Shown in pieces: positions 46,253 through 57,427 of a DNA stretch of 64,000 bases. The notes below the pieces were generated by a model that ran no database searches, was not told the DNA's origin, and was given only the letters and a program-made list of their open reading frames with translations. Every line of letters starts with the position of its first letter. Position 1 is the stretch's first letter. Both the position numbers and the translations under genes were made by a program. Source of the DNA: Rhipidocladum racemiflorum (taxonomy: Eukaryota > Streptophyta > Magnoliopsida > Poales > Poaceae); the NCBI GenBank assembly GCA_036346355.1, contig CM070591.1, forward strand, positions 18,398,001 to 18,462,000. The letters are read 5' to 3'.

Positions 46253-46742
46253 CATAAGTTCCTGTTGCAACCTTGATGTACTCTTGATTAAGCCACATTC
46301 GCTTCAACGTTTTGTGCATTCCAGTTTCATGGGGGGTTCTTGAAGCATAGTCAAGAGGTTGCTAATATGGTGGGCATCTCTTACTGATTTGCTTATAAAT
46401 TATTTTTACCTCGGTATCTTGTATTTAAAGATCTCTTAGCTATCTTACCGTAAGCCTTGGTTTTTCATTAATTGAAATCATTTTTGCAGGTGCCGGTATT
46501 ATTTCTGAATGTACAACCTGTTCACCATATTCTTGATAGTATGTTAGTGTATTACCTCTTTTCCATTATCTTATATGTCCTGTGCACTCATAAATGGAAA
46601 GATATTGAGTATTTTGTTTAGTTAATGACATAATGTTGGTAAGCCTCTAATATGTATATTCACTGGCAACAGCTGGTAGGGACATTTGTTGTGGTGTTCT
46701 AGGATGTATATGTGTTCTAGTATATTTTTTTTGTATAAATGT
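46253..46742. other. Rest of the captured or spacer region
   Basis: No clear exon. A short open piece near 46329-46370 (FHGGFLKHSQEVANM) precedes GTGGGC; I could not assign it. Confidence 0.35.
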
Positions 46743-47240
46743 CAGTTAAATTCGTGGGCCAATTAAAACCCACGAATTTAACAGTTAAATTCGTGGGTTT
46801 TTTGGGCCCACGAATTTAACTGATAAATTCGTGAGTTTTAATTTGCCGACGAATTTAGCTGATAAATTCGTGCGTCTTCTGGCCCACGAAATTAACCCAT
46901 ATATTCGCGTTTTTGTGCCCATTTAATTTATACATAAATTCGTGGGTTTTCTGGCCCACGAATTTAACTGATAAATTCGTGGGGTTTACTGCCCCACGAA
47001 TTTAACTTTTAAAATTCGTGGGTATACCTGGCACACGAAGTTATCTCAATTTTCCAAGTTAAATTAGTGAGTCGCGTATAACCCATTTAATTTTGTTAAA
47101 TTCGTGGGGCCCCACGAATTTAATTGAGTAATTTCGTCGAGTTAAATTCGTGAGATAAATTCGACGGTTTGCGCACGAATTTAGTATAAATTCGTGGGTT
47201 TTGCGCTAATTTCGTGGGTTTCGGGCCCACGAATTTTCCT
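46743..47240. repeat. Right subterminal repeats of the CACTA element
   Basis: More than ten units of AAATTCGTGGG in both orientations, many as hairpins separated by short loops (for example TTCGTGGGTTTTTTGGGCCC then ACGAATTT at 46789-46818). The array is about twice as long as that at the left end. Confidence 0.87.
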
Positions 47241-47273
47241 GTGATTCCTGTAGTGGAATCGCAGAGTTGCTAA

Positions 47274-47705
47274 GAGCATCTCCAAGATGGGCCTTAAATA
47301 TGGTCCTAATTTGAATTATATGGCTTTTGGGGAAAAGATTAACCCCAGCAAGGACCATAAATTGTTAAAATTTAGCAAATTATTTTAGGGCCTCTAGAAG
47401 AGTAGCTATATTTAGCAACTCTGTGATTGAGCCCTATTTTCGTTGGGTTTTAGAGCCTAATTGCTGGAGTGAATATTTCGTTGGAGCCCTAAATCTAATT
47501 AGTTGGGGTCCTAAATTAAAGTTTACGGCTAATTTTTAGGACTCTCTCTTGGAGATGCTCAAAATATAGCTACTGGCCCAGGTGTTCTAAAACAATTTGC
47601 TAAATTTTAACAATTTAGGACCCTTGCTGGAGTTGATCTTTTCTCCTAAAAACCCTACAATTCAAGTTAGGGCGATATTTAAGGCTCCTCTCGAAGAAGG
47701 CTTGA
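47274..47705. mobile_element. Foldback MITE-like element
   Basis: GAGCATCTCCAAGA (47274) and its complement TCTTGGAGATGCTC (ending 47560) mark one inverted pair. A larger inverted match links 47285-47395 with 47580-47695 (shared AAATTGTTAAAATTTAGCAA). Thus either two copies lie tail to tail or one larger foldback contains a smaller one. GAGCATCTCCAA ends are widespread among grass MITEs. No clear target duplication. Confidence 0.6.
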
Positions 47706-47816
47706 AATTTTTAAAATAATAATCTTATGGACAAGTTGTTAGTGGCCGCTGCGGGTGCGACACATGTATTAGCACGGGCTTGCACGACAAAGTGAATGAA
47801 ATGGGCTTCGTCCTAG

Positions 47817-47906
47817 GCGAGAGAGAGAGAGAGAGAGGGAGGGAGGGAGGGAGGGGGAGGGGGAGCAGGAGGGAGGGAGGGAGGGAGGGAGAGAGAGAGA
47901 GAGAGT
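47817..47906 (+). repeat. (GA)n / (GGGA)n microsatellite
   Basis: A purine-only run, interrupted once by a C: GA repeats, then GGGA repeats, then GA again, about 90 bases. Confidence 0.95.
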
Positions 47907-48753
47907 AGTGGGCAATTTGGCACATTCCAGGCTTTTGAATAGTTTTTTTATTTTTGAAAAATACTAGAAATTCAAATAAGAAGAGAAAAATAGTAAATAC
48001 CTCGAAACAATTCCAGAAAGAATAATACTTTTGAACATAAGGAATTCAAATAAAATAACTTTATATTTAATTGAGATTGGGTTTATCCATATTAAATCAT
48101 TCTAATTTTGGAAAATTCATTTTAAGCATTAATATTTCCAGAAAATTATGAAAAATTTGTAAATTCTTATTTTACATAAAAGTTTTTGAAAATCCCAAAA
48201 ATTAAGATGTTACATAGCCCCCAGTTTGGTCCAACCACTTTTTATTTTTTTTTAACAAATTATTATTAGTCTCCTTAATCTTTTTTATTATTTTTATCAG
48301 TCTGGGCTAAACTTGGGCCCAAGCCTGGCCCAGCGTTGGACTCAGTCTAGCCCGAGCCCAGAAAATTCGGTTTGGGCCGAGTTTCCCATGAACAAGTCTA
48401 CATATAGCAGATAGCAAAACCATCCCACTGTATTGGCAATTTGGCATGTGCCAAGGTTCTGCCATTGTCATACTAGCACAGCATGGTTCAACAAAAACTA
48501 AGCAGTTATTGTGGAAGCTATATTATATAGAGATTTTTATTTTACAAAATATTTAGTTAATTCCAGTGTTGTCTAACTTCCAAAAACTTACCCCTGAAAA
48601 AAATCTTGAAACTTTAAAAATGGTAGAAAAACAAAATATGATACATGTTGAATGTTAGTCTCATGATCCTAAACTTGTATGGAAAACCATATATCAGGTA
48701 CCAGTTATTTGAAGTATGTACAGCATAATCAAAATCTTATTTAATAAATTACA
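47907..48753. other. AT-rich sequence with a possible LTR end
   Basis: The stretch ending AATTAAGATGTTACA near 48216 resembles the end of the solo LTR at 51868 (AATTGAGGATGTTACA). It could be the end of a truncated relative. From 48217 to 48753 I recognise nothing else. Confidence 0.4.
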
Positions 48754-48758
48754 AAAGT

Positions 48759-51700
48759 TGTGAGACCCCGGATCGGCTATCCGAAATCTCCTGTGTATTT
48801 CTATACTAGTCCCAGATCAGTAGCTAGTACACACAGTCAACAGTGATACATCATTGCCGAACATAACGAAAATTGTAACATAACTATAAAGTATTAGCCA
48901 CATGGCTACTTATTACAATACTCGGTCACATGATCGGAGACACGGCAGTGGAAACAAAATGACAAAAAGCAAAACCCAAAGAACGCCACAGGCGACGACA
49001 AGACACGCGACTAGTTCTCCTGGCGATCTTCCTCGAACTCCTCGGCGTAGAACTCACCGTCTTCAACGGTGTCCTGATAGTTTTCTGATGACAACAGTTT
49101 ATGTAGCACGTGAGTACAAGAATACTCAGCAAGTCTGGGAAATTATTCACATGTGGGGCTTTCCAAGGAAAGGCTTATTATGGTTCTTTTGCATAAAGCC
49201 AAGTTTCATCAAACCATACTTAATAATAAGTTTCATAAAGCATATTTTAGCAATTCTTTTTAACAATTGAATTATATAATATTTCAGCGAGGGTTCTATC
49301 CACCATCACTAGTATAAGGGCTCTATCTGCCACAGTTTAAAAAGTTCATGATACCCACACATGACTCTATCCGTCATGACAAGAAAACAGGTTACATCTG
49401 CCTGGTTGGCTCAATCTGCCAATTGAACATCCGAGAGTTCTAACCACTCCCGAATCCCAAAACATCATTTATTTTCAAAGCCAAAACCAAAGTCTACCAG
49501 TATGAAATTATTCTTTGCTTTTCCCTTGACCGTAGGCACGGCTATTCGAATAGTTTTAACTCTGCAGAGGTGTACAGCTTTACCCACAAGACATGATATA
49601 CCCTTAGTGCCATGTACAATTAACACACTTCCTTAGGTGTGCCGGCAGGGATATCATGACAAGGCCTTTACAATGTATACGCCTAACCCGACTCACCCGC
49701 TGAGGTTTCACCGCTGTTAGGGTTCTATCTACCCAGTACAGAAGCCCCCTCTTGTGCCGTGTGGGGAGTACAACTTGCCTCTATCCGGCACCCACATTCC
49801 ACTAACTGGCGAGTCTAAGTTAGGTTTCTACAAATTATTTAGCCAGGTCATACCATGTTAGACATGTGGTAGTACGGTTATGCTTAGAATGGACAGTCAT
49901 AAGCGTCGGTCCTTAATTGACTTGGGGTGGTACTTGCACAACCCAAGATCAGTGCTCTATCCGCACCTACCCGACATTCCAATCCGCCCAAGTCCAAACC
50001 CTTTTTCCTTTTGCTTTTATTTTATAAAAACAGTACCAAAGGCTTTATAATAATTTCCAAATCACACCTTAAATCATAACTTTTATACAATCCCACCCAT
50101 GGATCATTTTCATCAATTCGGGTACTAAGCATATCTACCGTTCTAATCAACAAATGTCACATTATAAGATAGTCATGACATAACAAAGAGTCCTAGAGTT
50201 ACAATTAAGCATGGATGAAATTAATCAAGGAGGCAATCGCAAGTTAGATTAACTAATCACCTATATATGACATACGATGATAAACATAGCAATGCATGCG
50301 ATAAAACATTGTAAATCATTTGCAAATATGGGATCAAAATGCATCAAGGGACTTTCCTTCAGTCGCAGCGAGGTTGTCGTACTCTTGAAGTCCGGCGGCG
50401 GGGTCGGCGGACTCGGCGGTATCCTCAGCTACGCGCAAAACGGTATAACAAATAAATAACAATAAAATAAAAAAAATCCAAAAATTATACTGGCAGGTAG
50501 ATCTTGAATTTAGATGAATTTAGGAACTTGAACGGAGTGAATCGGAGTTCGGACGCAAAAGATATAAGCGTTCGAAGTTGGAAAATGATGGAAAATCAAG
50601 AAAAAAGGAAAAAGTTACTGTAGCTACAGTAAAATCGCAAAATTTGGCCTCAAGCAGAGCTCACTGGACTAAGGTTTGATCATGTGGAATTTGCAATGGA
50701 AGGGGCGGCGAGATGAAAGAAAGTAAGCTCCGGAAAGGTCTCGACGACGCGAATCCAATGGCGGTGTTGGATTTTGAAGAGGATTACCGGAAACGATAAA
50801 TTTGGTGAAGAACGTCGGTTCGGCCGGAAGGGTTCAACACCAAAATTCGTCGCCCAAACTTAATGGAACCTAAAATTGATTGAAGGGTTAAGCTCTAGAC
50901 ATCCATACAAACACGAGGAAACAACCGGAATTGAATTTGGCTCACCGGAGAAGAAGATATGATGATGAACACGAAGAACACGAGAAAAACGACGTTCTTC
51001 GTCGGTTTTCTCAATCTAGCGGACAAATGAGTTGTAGATGAAAAAAGAGGGTGCTACCACCGGGAAGAGGGTTCTAATACGGAGATTTGAGAGGTGGAAG
51101 CACGCCGTTTGGAGTTGAAACGGCCGAGTTACGAGCAATTAAGTGCATTTTGGTTTTTGCTCGATTGTTCAAATTCCGGCGAGGTTGAAGCGGAAAGGAC
51201 ACCGGTGTTGGAAAGGTTTCGTCGCTACGAATCCAACGGATCCGACCGTTCGCGATTTGGAGCTTTAATGGAGGAGTTATGATGGTTTGATTGCTTGGAG
51301 CAAAGAAGGAAAGTCTCACGGAGCTTCTCTGGAAAACTCTCCAACGTGAGATTGAAGACAACACTGTAGCACATGCCACGTGGGGCCGTGCGATTGGCCG
51401 AGAGTTATACAAACGCAACGCCCTAAAGAAAAATTAGCAAAAATAGTCTAAAAATTCCTAGAACCATTAGGAAATATTTGGAACCCAAGAAAATTGGCTT
51501 CGCTGAATTTGGATGAAATTTGGAGATTTAAATATTCTGGAGCGAATAGTAGGCATTAAACGAAAGCCGCGCGAGATAAAATACCAGAGAGCCTCCAAAA
51601 ATCTTGGGAAAAATTCCCAAAATGTTTTTAGAATATTTGGGACCTAATACAATAGGTCCCATGATTTTTGGAGCATTTTCGGACTCGAGTGAAATTCCGG

Positions 51701-51868
51701 GTACTAACGGGAATCCGGAAATTGGATTTTTCGGGCGGAGGCGAATTGAAGTCCGATTTTGGAAGGAAAAGGATGCCAGGTTAAATTAAACACCAAGGAA
51801 ACTCCAAATTTTGAATTTACTTAATTTAAATTAGATTTTTCCAGAAAGCCGAAATTGAGGATGTTACA
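48759..51868 (-). mobile_element. Solo LTR, 3.1 kb
   Basis: Ends TGTGAGACCCCGG (48759) and GAGGATGTTACA (51868), flanked by AAAGT on both sides (48754-48758 and 51869-51873). Read on the minus strand it starts TGTAACATCC, the common start of grass Ty3/gypsy LTRs, so I assign minus orientation by inference. No internal region is present. The left half has recurrent CTCTATC-GCCA phrases; the right half is gene-like in composition, but its short ORFs show no domain. Confidence 0.82.
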
Positions 51869-51873
51869 AAAGT

Positions 51874-52535
51874 AAAACTAACAAAGAAACATAGAATCAT
51901 AGTCTAAACAAGATATCATATCATAAATGAAAAAGAATGAGTGGTCTGTTTCACAGCCATATCAAGAAACTGCGTGATCGCTGGCTATTTACAATACTGT
52001 GCGACATTGATGAAATGCTAGAAAGCAAAACAACATCTTGTCATTTTTTTTAAAAGAATTTATAGTTTTAAAAGGGTAAAAGGGTAACTTTTACTTGGCT
52101 TGTCAAATTACCCTTTCTTTATCCGTGGTTTTTGCAATAAAAGACTCATAATTAACATGCTTGCGATTACTTTTTTTAAAAAAAAAACATCATATATTCA
52201 GCAATTCACACTTTTTCTCCGAAAGGTCGTGTTCAGTGTTTTTCATGTACACACAGTTATAATGCTAACACTATGTCAGGTCCCATTGATATGATTTATT
52301 TGAATCAGGAACAGGCCATATACAAGATGAATTATCTATTTGTCCAACTATATTGTTTTTGTTGAAGCATGTATGTTCAAGTATGTTGTCTAAGTTTCAT
52401 TCTTCGTTTAAGCTTTTGAGTAAACTAGTTAGTACATGTAGCTTAATATAGTATTAGAGCTAAGAAATCCAGGTTAAGATATGACTAATGCAATCCTCAT
52501 CAACTTAACTGAATTAGTTTTATTTGCAACGGGAG
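51874..52535. other. Intergenic, nothing recognised
   Basis: AT-rich, with A/T runs and no supported ORF or repeat. Confidence 0.45.
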
Positions 52536-52539
52536 TACA

Positions 52540-52747
52540 CTCCCTCCGTTCAAGTTTATAGGGAGTAATTTGTTTTATTTGTTTTGTTTATAAATATAGT
52601 ACGTATTTTATATTTTAATATAAATTAGTGTGATGTTCCCTTTATAACTCTAATAAATATCTATATTTATTTGATATTCTCTACATGCATGCATTAAATA
52701 TAGTGTTTAGAGATAATAATTAAAGATAATCTAATTATTGGACGGAG
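52540..52747. mobile_element. Stowaway-type MITE
   Basis: CTCCCTCCGTTC at the left and GGACGGAG followed by TA at the right are the typical Stowaway (Tc1/mariner) ends. The body is AT-rich and 208 bases long. A TA lies just outside the right end and TACA before the left one. Confidence 0.78.
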
Positions 52748-53336
52748 TATTGTCACGCTATTCCCTTCCCAACCCTAGCGGAGCGGGCTTCTCCGATTTT
52801 CTGCGGATTGGGCCAGTCTTGTACAGGCCTTCGAGCCAAGTTCGGGAAGAAATGCAAGTGAACCAGAATGTATCTCGAGATGGCTCAGTTGAGACTGCTT
52901 TGTCAGTATTTGTTGCGGGCCGGTTTTGAAGTTGGGTTGGCCTCGAGCCTTGATTTTTGGCCCCCGAGCCTGGCTCGAGGCATGAAAAATGCCCAGCATA
53001 TCCAAAAGAAATATTCTTTAAAATTTCAAATTTGAATTAAATAAAAGTATTTTATTTATAAAGAGAATTATAATAACAATATTTCTATTCTAAAAATGGG
53101 GAAATCGGGCTTTTTTGGGTTTTGGGCTTTGCATATGTCGGGCAGAGACGAGCTTGGGCCTATCCATTTCATGCTGGGCTTTTTCAGGTTCGCCCTGACG
53201 CTTGAACTGGTCTCTACTCTAAAATTCTCTCCTCTTCAGCAGCCCTCCATGCGTACAAGCCCCACGTCTCTGTAGTCAGGCTTACAAAGGCTCTAAAATA
53301 TATTTCTGCCACTTGAATGGTCAAATATGATATTTC
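52748..53336. other. Intergenic, nothing recognised
   Basis: A mix of GC-richer and AT-rich sequence. CGAGCC/GGCTCG words near 52930-52985 form a small palindrome. No supported gene. Confidence 0.4.
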
Positions 53337-54289
53337 TGTTGGAAACATGTGCAATATGTTTATTCCAGATTTTATATTGAGGCATAGATAAACAGTGATG
53401 CACACAGTAAATCTAATAGCAGGCTACATATTGTACTTCCAAACATGTATACTTCAAGAAACAGAATATGATAAAATCGAACGATCACTAATGACTTACA
53501 GTTAGGCTTGATGAAGAACAAAATGATGCGCAGAAGAGGTTGTAAGAGAAGTTGAGGAAGCAACGCAAGAGCGGTCGCGCAGATGCGCTGCCCAGAAATC
53601 TTATTGCTGCCCCGTGCAGGTGAACTCTACGACAACGGCTCGGAGATACCGCTCACCCTCCTTCACGGTGCACGCCGAGTAGGAAGGCTGGCGCGGTCCA
53701 GCTGCTCAACACCTCAGTACAAGCTCTCGCAGGAGGAAGAAGAAAGAATGGAATCGAAAAATTCAGTCATTTGGCCTGAACGTCTCCAGGTCTTATATAG
53801 CCTCTAACTAGTAACTATCTCCATTACTCACTAGTAACTGACAACATTAAAGCACTGGTAACTGATCGAATTTAAACAGACTTAATGCACTGGTAACTGC
53901 TAATTCAAACAGAAATAATGGTCATTATGCAGTCTCCTGACCAGTACAGAAAGCTAAACAATTGCATGATTCAGCAAAATGAAACGTGAATTCACAGTGA
54001 CAGGAGATACACTACGACGCGGCGTGGTCGCTCGTCGCAAATCACAAGTCACGCTGATTTTTACGCGAAAATACGCGAATATGCGCGCGCGTGTGTGTAC
54101 GTGCGCGCGTGTGTGTTTCTCCAAAGTCCTTCTCATACCATCCCTATGTCATGCTTCTCATAACTCAAGGAGTGGCAAGGACTCTACCTTATAAATTGCC
54201 TTTTTTCCATTTGGCTAAGCAATATGGTACTAACCATGCAATCTTTGGAATTAAAAAAAATGGGTCATACTCATGGGCCAATTCCAACA
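53337..54289 (-). repeat. 3' LTR of the truncated copia element
   Basis: Read on the minus strand it starts TGTTGGAATTGG after the tract GGTGAGGGAT and ends TTTCCAACA; TGTTGGAA/TTCCAACA is the terminal inverted repeat. It is 953 bases long, with a TATA box CTATATAAGA at 53800-53791. A CG/TG-rich run lies at 54075-54115. Confidence 0.85.
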
Positions 54290-54856
54290 ATCCCTCACCA
54301 ATTCCAAAGCAAACAATAAAACAATATCAAACATCGCTGTACTGAAATGTTGTTTATATACCAGTCATTTAGTATAAGTCCCATACGGGTTAAACTTACA
54401 CCCAGATTAGCAAGATTCATCATCTCACAGCTGATGAATGGATTATGCCTTGAATTCATAGCTTTTTGTGATCAAATTTCACTTGCAATCACAACTGATA
54501 CAAGGCTGCCATTAAACCACGCCTATACGGAGCGTTATATGGTCATGCTCTCGTATCTGCTCATGAGCTTTCTAGAGAATGCCCCATCCTCGTGAACTGC
54601 GACCTCACAGTTATGCTCAAGTAGGTGTATTCATTATAGGTATCCTGTAGGCTAATACATTTTTCTCTCATTTTGACACTAGAATACATTAAAGCTTTAA
54701 GCCAACCTTCCATACAGTCAAGAGTACTTTGTCTATTAGGACACAGGTACAATTTAATAACATGTACTCTCTTGTTACAACATCAACTTGTTTTTCCAAT
54801 TACCTATTTCACGGGATCTCTGATCAGGAAGGTATGGGTTACCATTATGTTGTAAC

Positions 54857-56552
54857 TCAAATGGACCTCATACCCATGTCCATAGACGCAATAGAAATTG
54901 TTTCCCTTGCAAGTCCTTTTGTAAAAGGATCTGCCAGATTTTTCTCAGTACGAATATAATTCACAGCAATTACTCCGGAGTTTCTCAATTTTCTGACAGA
55001 TTTGAGCCTGCGCTTCACATGTCTAGAGGACTTCATGTTATCCTTAGTACTCATAACCTTAGTCAATACTGTTTGATTATCGCAGTACATTAGGATCGGC
55101 GGTATTGGTTTCTCAACCAATGGCAAGTCCAATAGTATCTCTCTAAGCCATTCAGCCTCAACAGTGGTTGTATCAAGTGCTACAAGTTCAGCTTCCATGG
55201 TTGACTTCGTTAATATGGTCTGTTTGTAAGACCTCCATGAAACTGCAGCACCAGCTAAAGTAAAAACATAACCACTTGTAGTTTTGATCTCATCCGCATC
55301 AGAGATCCAATTGGAATCACTATATCCTTCTAATACATATGGATATCGAGTGTAGTGAATTCCATAAGATGTTGTGCCTCTCAAGTAGCGCAACACTCTT
55401 TCAAGTGCCTCCCAATGATCATCTCCCGGGTTAGATGTAAACCGGCTTAATTTGCTCACAGCAAATGAGATATCAGGTCTTGTGGGACTAGCTAGATACA
55501 TAAGGGACCCAATAATTTGTGAATATCTCAATTGATCTTTCCCTAACCCTTGATTTTTCTAAAGCTTAACACTCGGATCATATGGTGTTGGGGAAATTCT
55601 GCAATTCTCAAAACCGAACAGGCTTAATATTTTCTCAGCATAATGGGATTGGTGCAAAATGATCCCATCCTCATTCTTGATCAGTTTAATATTCAGAATA
55701 ACATCTGCCTCTCCCAGGTCTTTCATATCAAAGCATCGAGATAAGAAAGTTTTGACCTCGCCAATTACAACAGTGTTTGTCCCAAATATAAGTATGTCAT
55801 CAACTTACAAACACAAAATCACACCTTGATCCCCACTGTAACGATAATATACACACTTGTCTGCCTCATTAACAGCAAAACCGACAGATGTCAAAGTTTT
55901 ATCAAACTTTTCGTGACATTGCTTAGGTGCTTGCTTTAGGCCATACAAGGATTTTAATAATTTGCACACTTTATTTTCCTGTTCAATAATTACATAACCA
56001 TCTGGTTGCTCCATATAGATTTCTTCCTCCAACTCTCCATTAAGGAAAGTTGTCTTTACATCTATTTGATGAACGTGTAGACCATAGGAAGTAGCTAATG
56101 CAATGAGCACTCTAATGGTGGTTAATCTGGCAACAGGAGAATAATTATCAAAATAATCCTCTCCTTTCTGGGTATAACCCTTGGACACAAGTCTTGCCTT
56201 ATACTTATCAACAGTACCATCAGGCCTCATTTTCATTTTGAAAACCCACTTGCATCTAACAGGTTTGCACCCACTAGGGCGATCAGTGATCTCCCAAGTC
56301 CCATTAGCCATGATGGAATCCATCTCGATACGGACCACCTCTTTCCAATACTCAGCATCAGGTAGTGCATAAGCCTCTGAAAGAGTTTTTGGCACATCAT
56401 CCACAATGTATACAATAAAGTCATTGCCAAAGGTTTTCTCAACCCTTTGTCTCTTGCTCCTACGAGGAGCTTCTGCGACTAAATTGTTATCCTCCTCAGT
56501 AATATCTTCTACTGGTAGTGTATCACTTATTGGTTCAGAAATAGTGGTAGGT

Positions 56553-56593
<41 letters not shown>

Positions 56594-56700
56594 TTCAGTT
56601 TGAGTATTCTCAGTTCGTGAAGTACTACCTGCTGATCTCATAGGATAAATATCCTCAAAGAATTAAGTATCTCTGGACTCCATTATTTTGCTAGCAATAA
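54857..56700 (-). pseudogene. copia reverse transcriptase and RNase H, stop in the catalytic motif
   Basis: Reverse transcriptase motifs: WVFKMKMRPDG, YKARLVSKGY, QIDVKTTFLNGE, SLYGLKQAPKQ. At 55805-55807 TAA replaces the Tyr of YVDD, giving stop-VDDILIFG. A second stop lies near 55560. RNase H follows from 55531: EGYSDSNW, TTSGYVF, TMEAELVALD, MYCDNQTVL, NLADPFTKGL, ending MGMRSI. Upstream of the reverse transcriptase is a run of Asn codons written as (ATT)n on the plus strand. Confidence 0.9.
56555..56593 (-). repeat. (AAT)n microsatellite encoding poly-Asn
   Basis: Thirteen ATT units on the plus strand, read as 13 Asn on the minus strand, in the linker between integrase and reverse transcriptase, where such expansion does little harm. 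Confidence 0.95.
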
Positions 56701-56724
56701 TCTCAAGGTTTTCTGATTTTACTA

Positions 56725-57427
56725 CTAAAAATCTATAGCCGTACTGCTATGTCTATATCCTAGAAAAATACAATTGATTGTTTTATGTTCAAGCTTTCTC
56801 TTTTTCTGCAATGGTATATTGACTTTTGCCAAACATCCCCATGTTTGCAGAAAATTGATATTGGGCTTTCTCCCCTTCCATCCCTTATACGGAGTAATCT
56901 CACACTTTTTAGTGATTACTCTGTTTAGGACAAAAGTTGCTGTCAATATAGCTTCTCCCCACCACATTTTAGGCATACCTGCACTCTCTAACATGGCATT
57001 CACCAAGTCTGTGAGTGTTCAGTTTTTCTTCTCAGCTACCACATTTGATTGGGGAGAATATGGTGGTGTAACTTCATAGATTATACCATGCTCAGAACAG
57101 AATTAAGAGAATTCTTGAGAGATATACTCTCCTCTACGATAAGACCTTAGTCTTTTAATTTTCTTTTCTAGTTGGTTCTCAACCTCAGCCTTATAGATTT
57201 TGAAATAGTTTAAAGCTTCATCTTTTGTTTTCAGTAAATACACATAACAATAACATGTTGCATCATCTATAAAAATTAGAAAGTATCTTTTGCCTCCTTT
57301 TGTCAACAATCCATTCATCTCACATAGGTCAGAATGGACAAGATTTAATGGTGCCAAGTTCTTTTCTTCCTCTAATCCTTTAAAGGGTTTTCTAGGCTGT
57401 TTTGCTTGCACACAAGATTGGCACTTT
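56725..57427 (-). pseudogene. copia integrase with lost catalytic Asp
   Basis: It starts inside the zinc finger (CQSCVQAKQPRKPFK). The first catalytic Asp is present (LVHSDLCEM). In place of the second (R-S-Asp-R-G-G-E in the family) it reads RSYRRGEY. The third block with Glu (SPQSN, AEKKN) follows a stop near 57103, and another stop follows AEKKN. The C-terminal part to 56725 is open: AGMPKMWWGEA, VLNRV, FLQTWGCLAKV. Confidence 0.85.

Larger units (their letters stand above)
32899..47255 (+). mobile_element. CACTA (En/Spm) DNA transposon, 14.4 kb, complete ends
   Basis: The left end is CACTACAAGAAACAGGGG; the right end is the complement of CACTACAGGAATCACAGG. The 3-base duplication GAA flanks it (32896-32898 and 47256-47258). 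Subterminal repeats built on AAATTCGTGGG are at both ends. It carries a tnp2-type transposase, then a tnpA-type gene, both on the plus strand, and a piece of a host SPX gene near the right end. The transposase gene has frameshifts, so the copy is probably not autonomous now. Confidence 0.95.
53337..57427 (-). mobile_element. Ty1/copia retrotransposon, 5'-truncated
   Basis: On the minus strand the order is integrase (57427-56725), reverse transcriptase (56700-55560), RNase H (55531-54857), polypurine tract (about 54305-54290) and 3' LTR (54289-53337). Gag, protease, the integrase zinc-finger start and the 5' LTR are missing; the break at about 57427 falls inside the integrase HHCC motif. The pol type (LADPFTKGL, MGMRSI) differs from the Sirevirus pol at 2108-3663, so this is another copia lineage. 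ATTTC at 53332-53336 would be one half of the target duplication. Confidence 0.87.

Noticed and set aside
47725..47925. Minus-strand ORF rich in Ser, Leu and Pro
   Set aside because: It is the translation of the GA/GGGA microsatellite.
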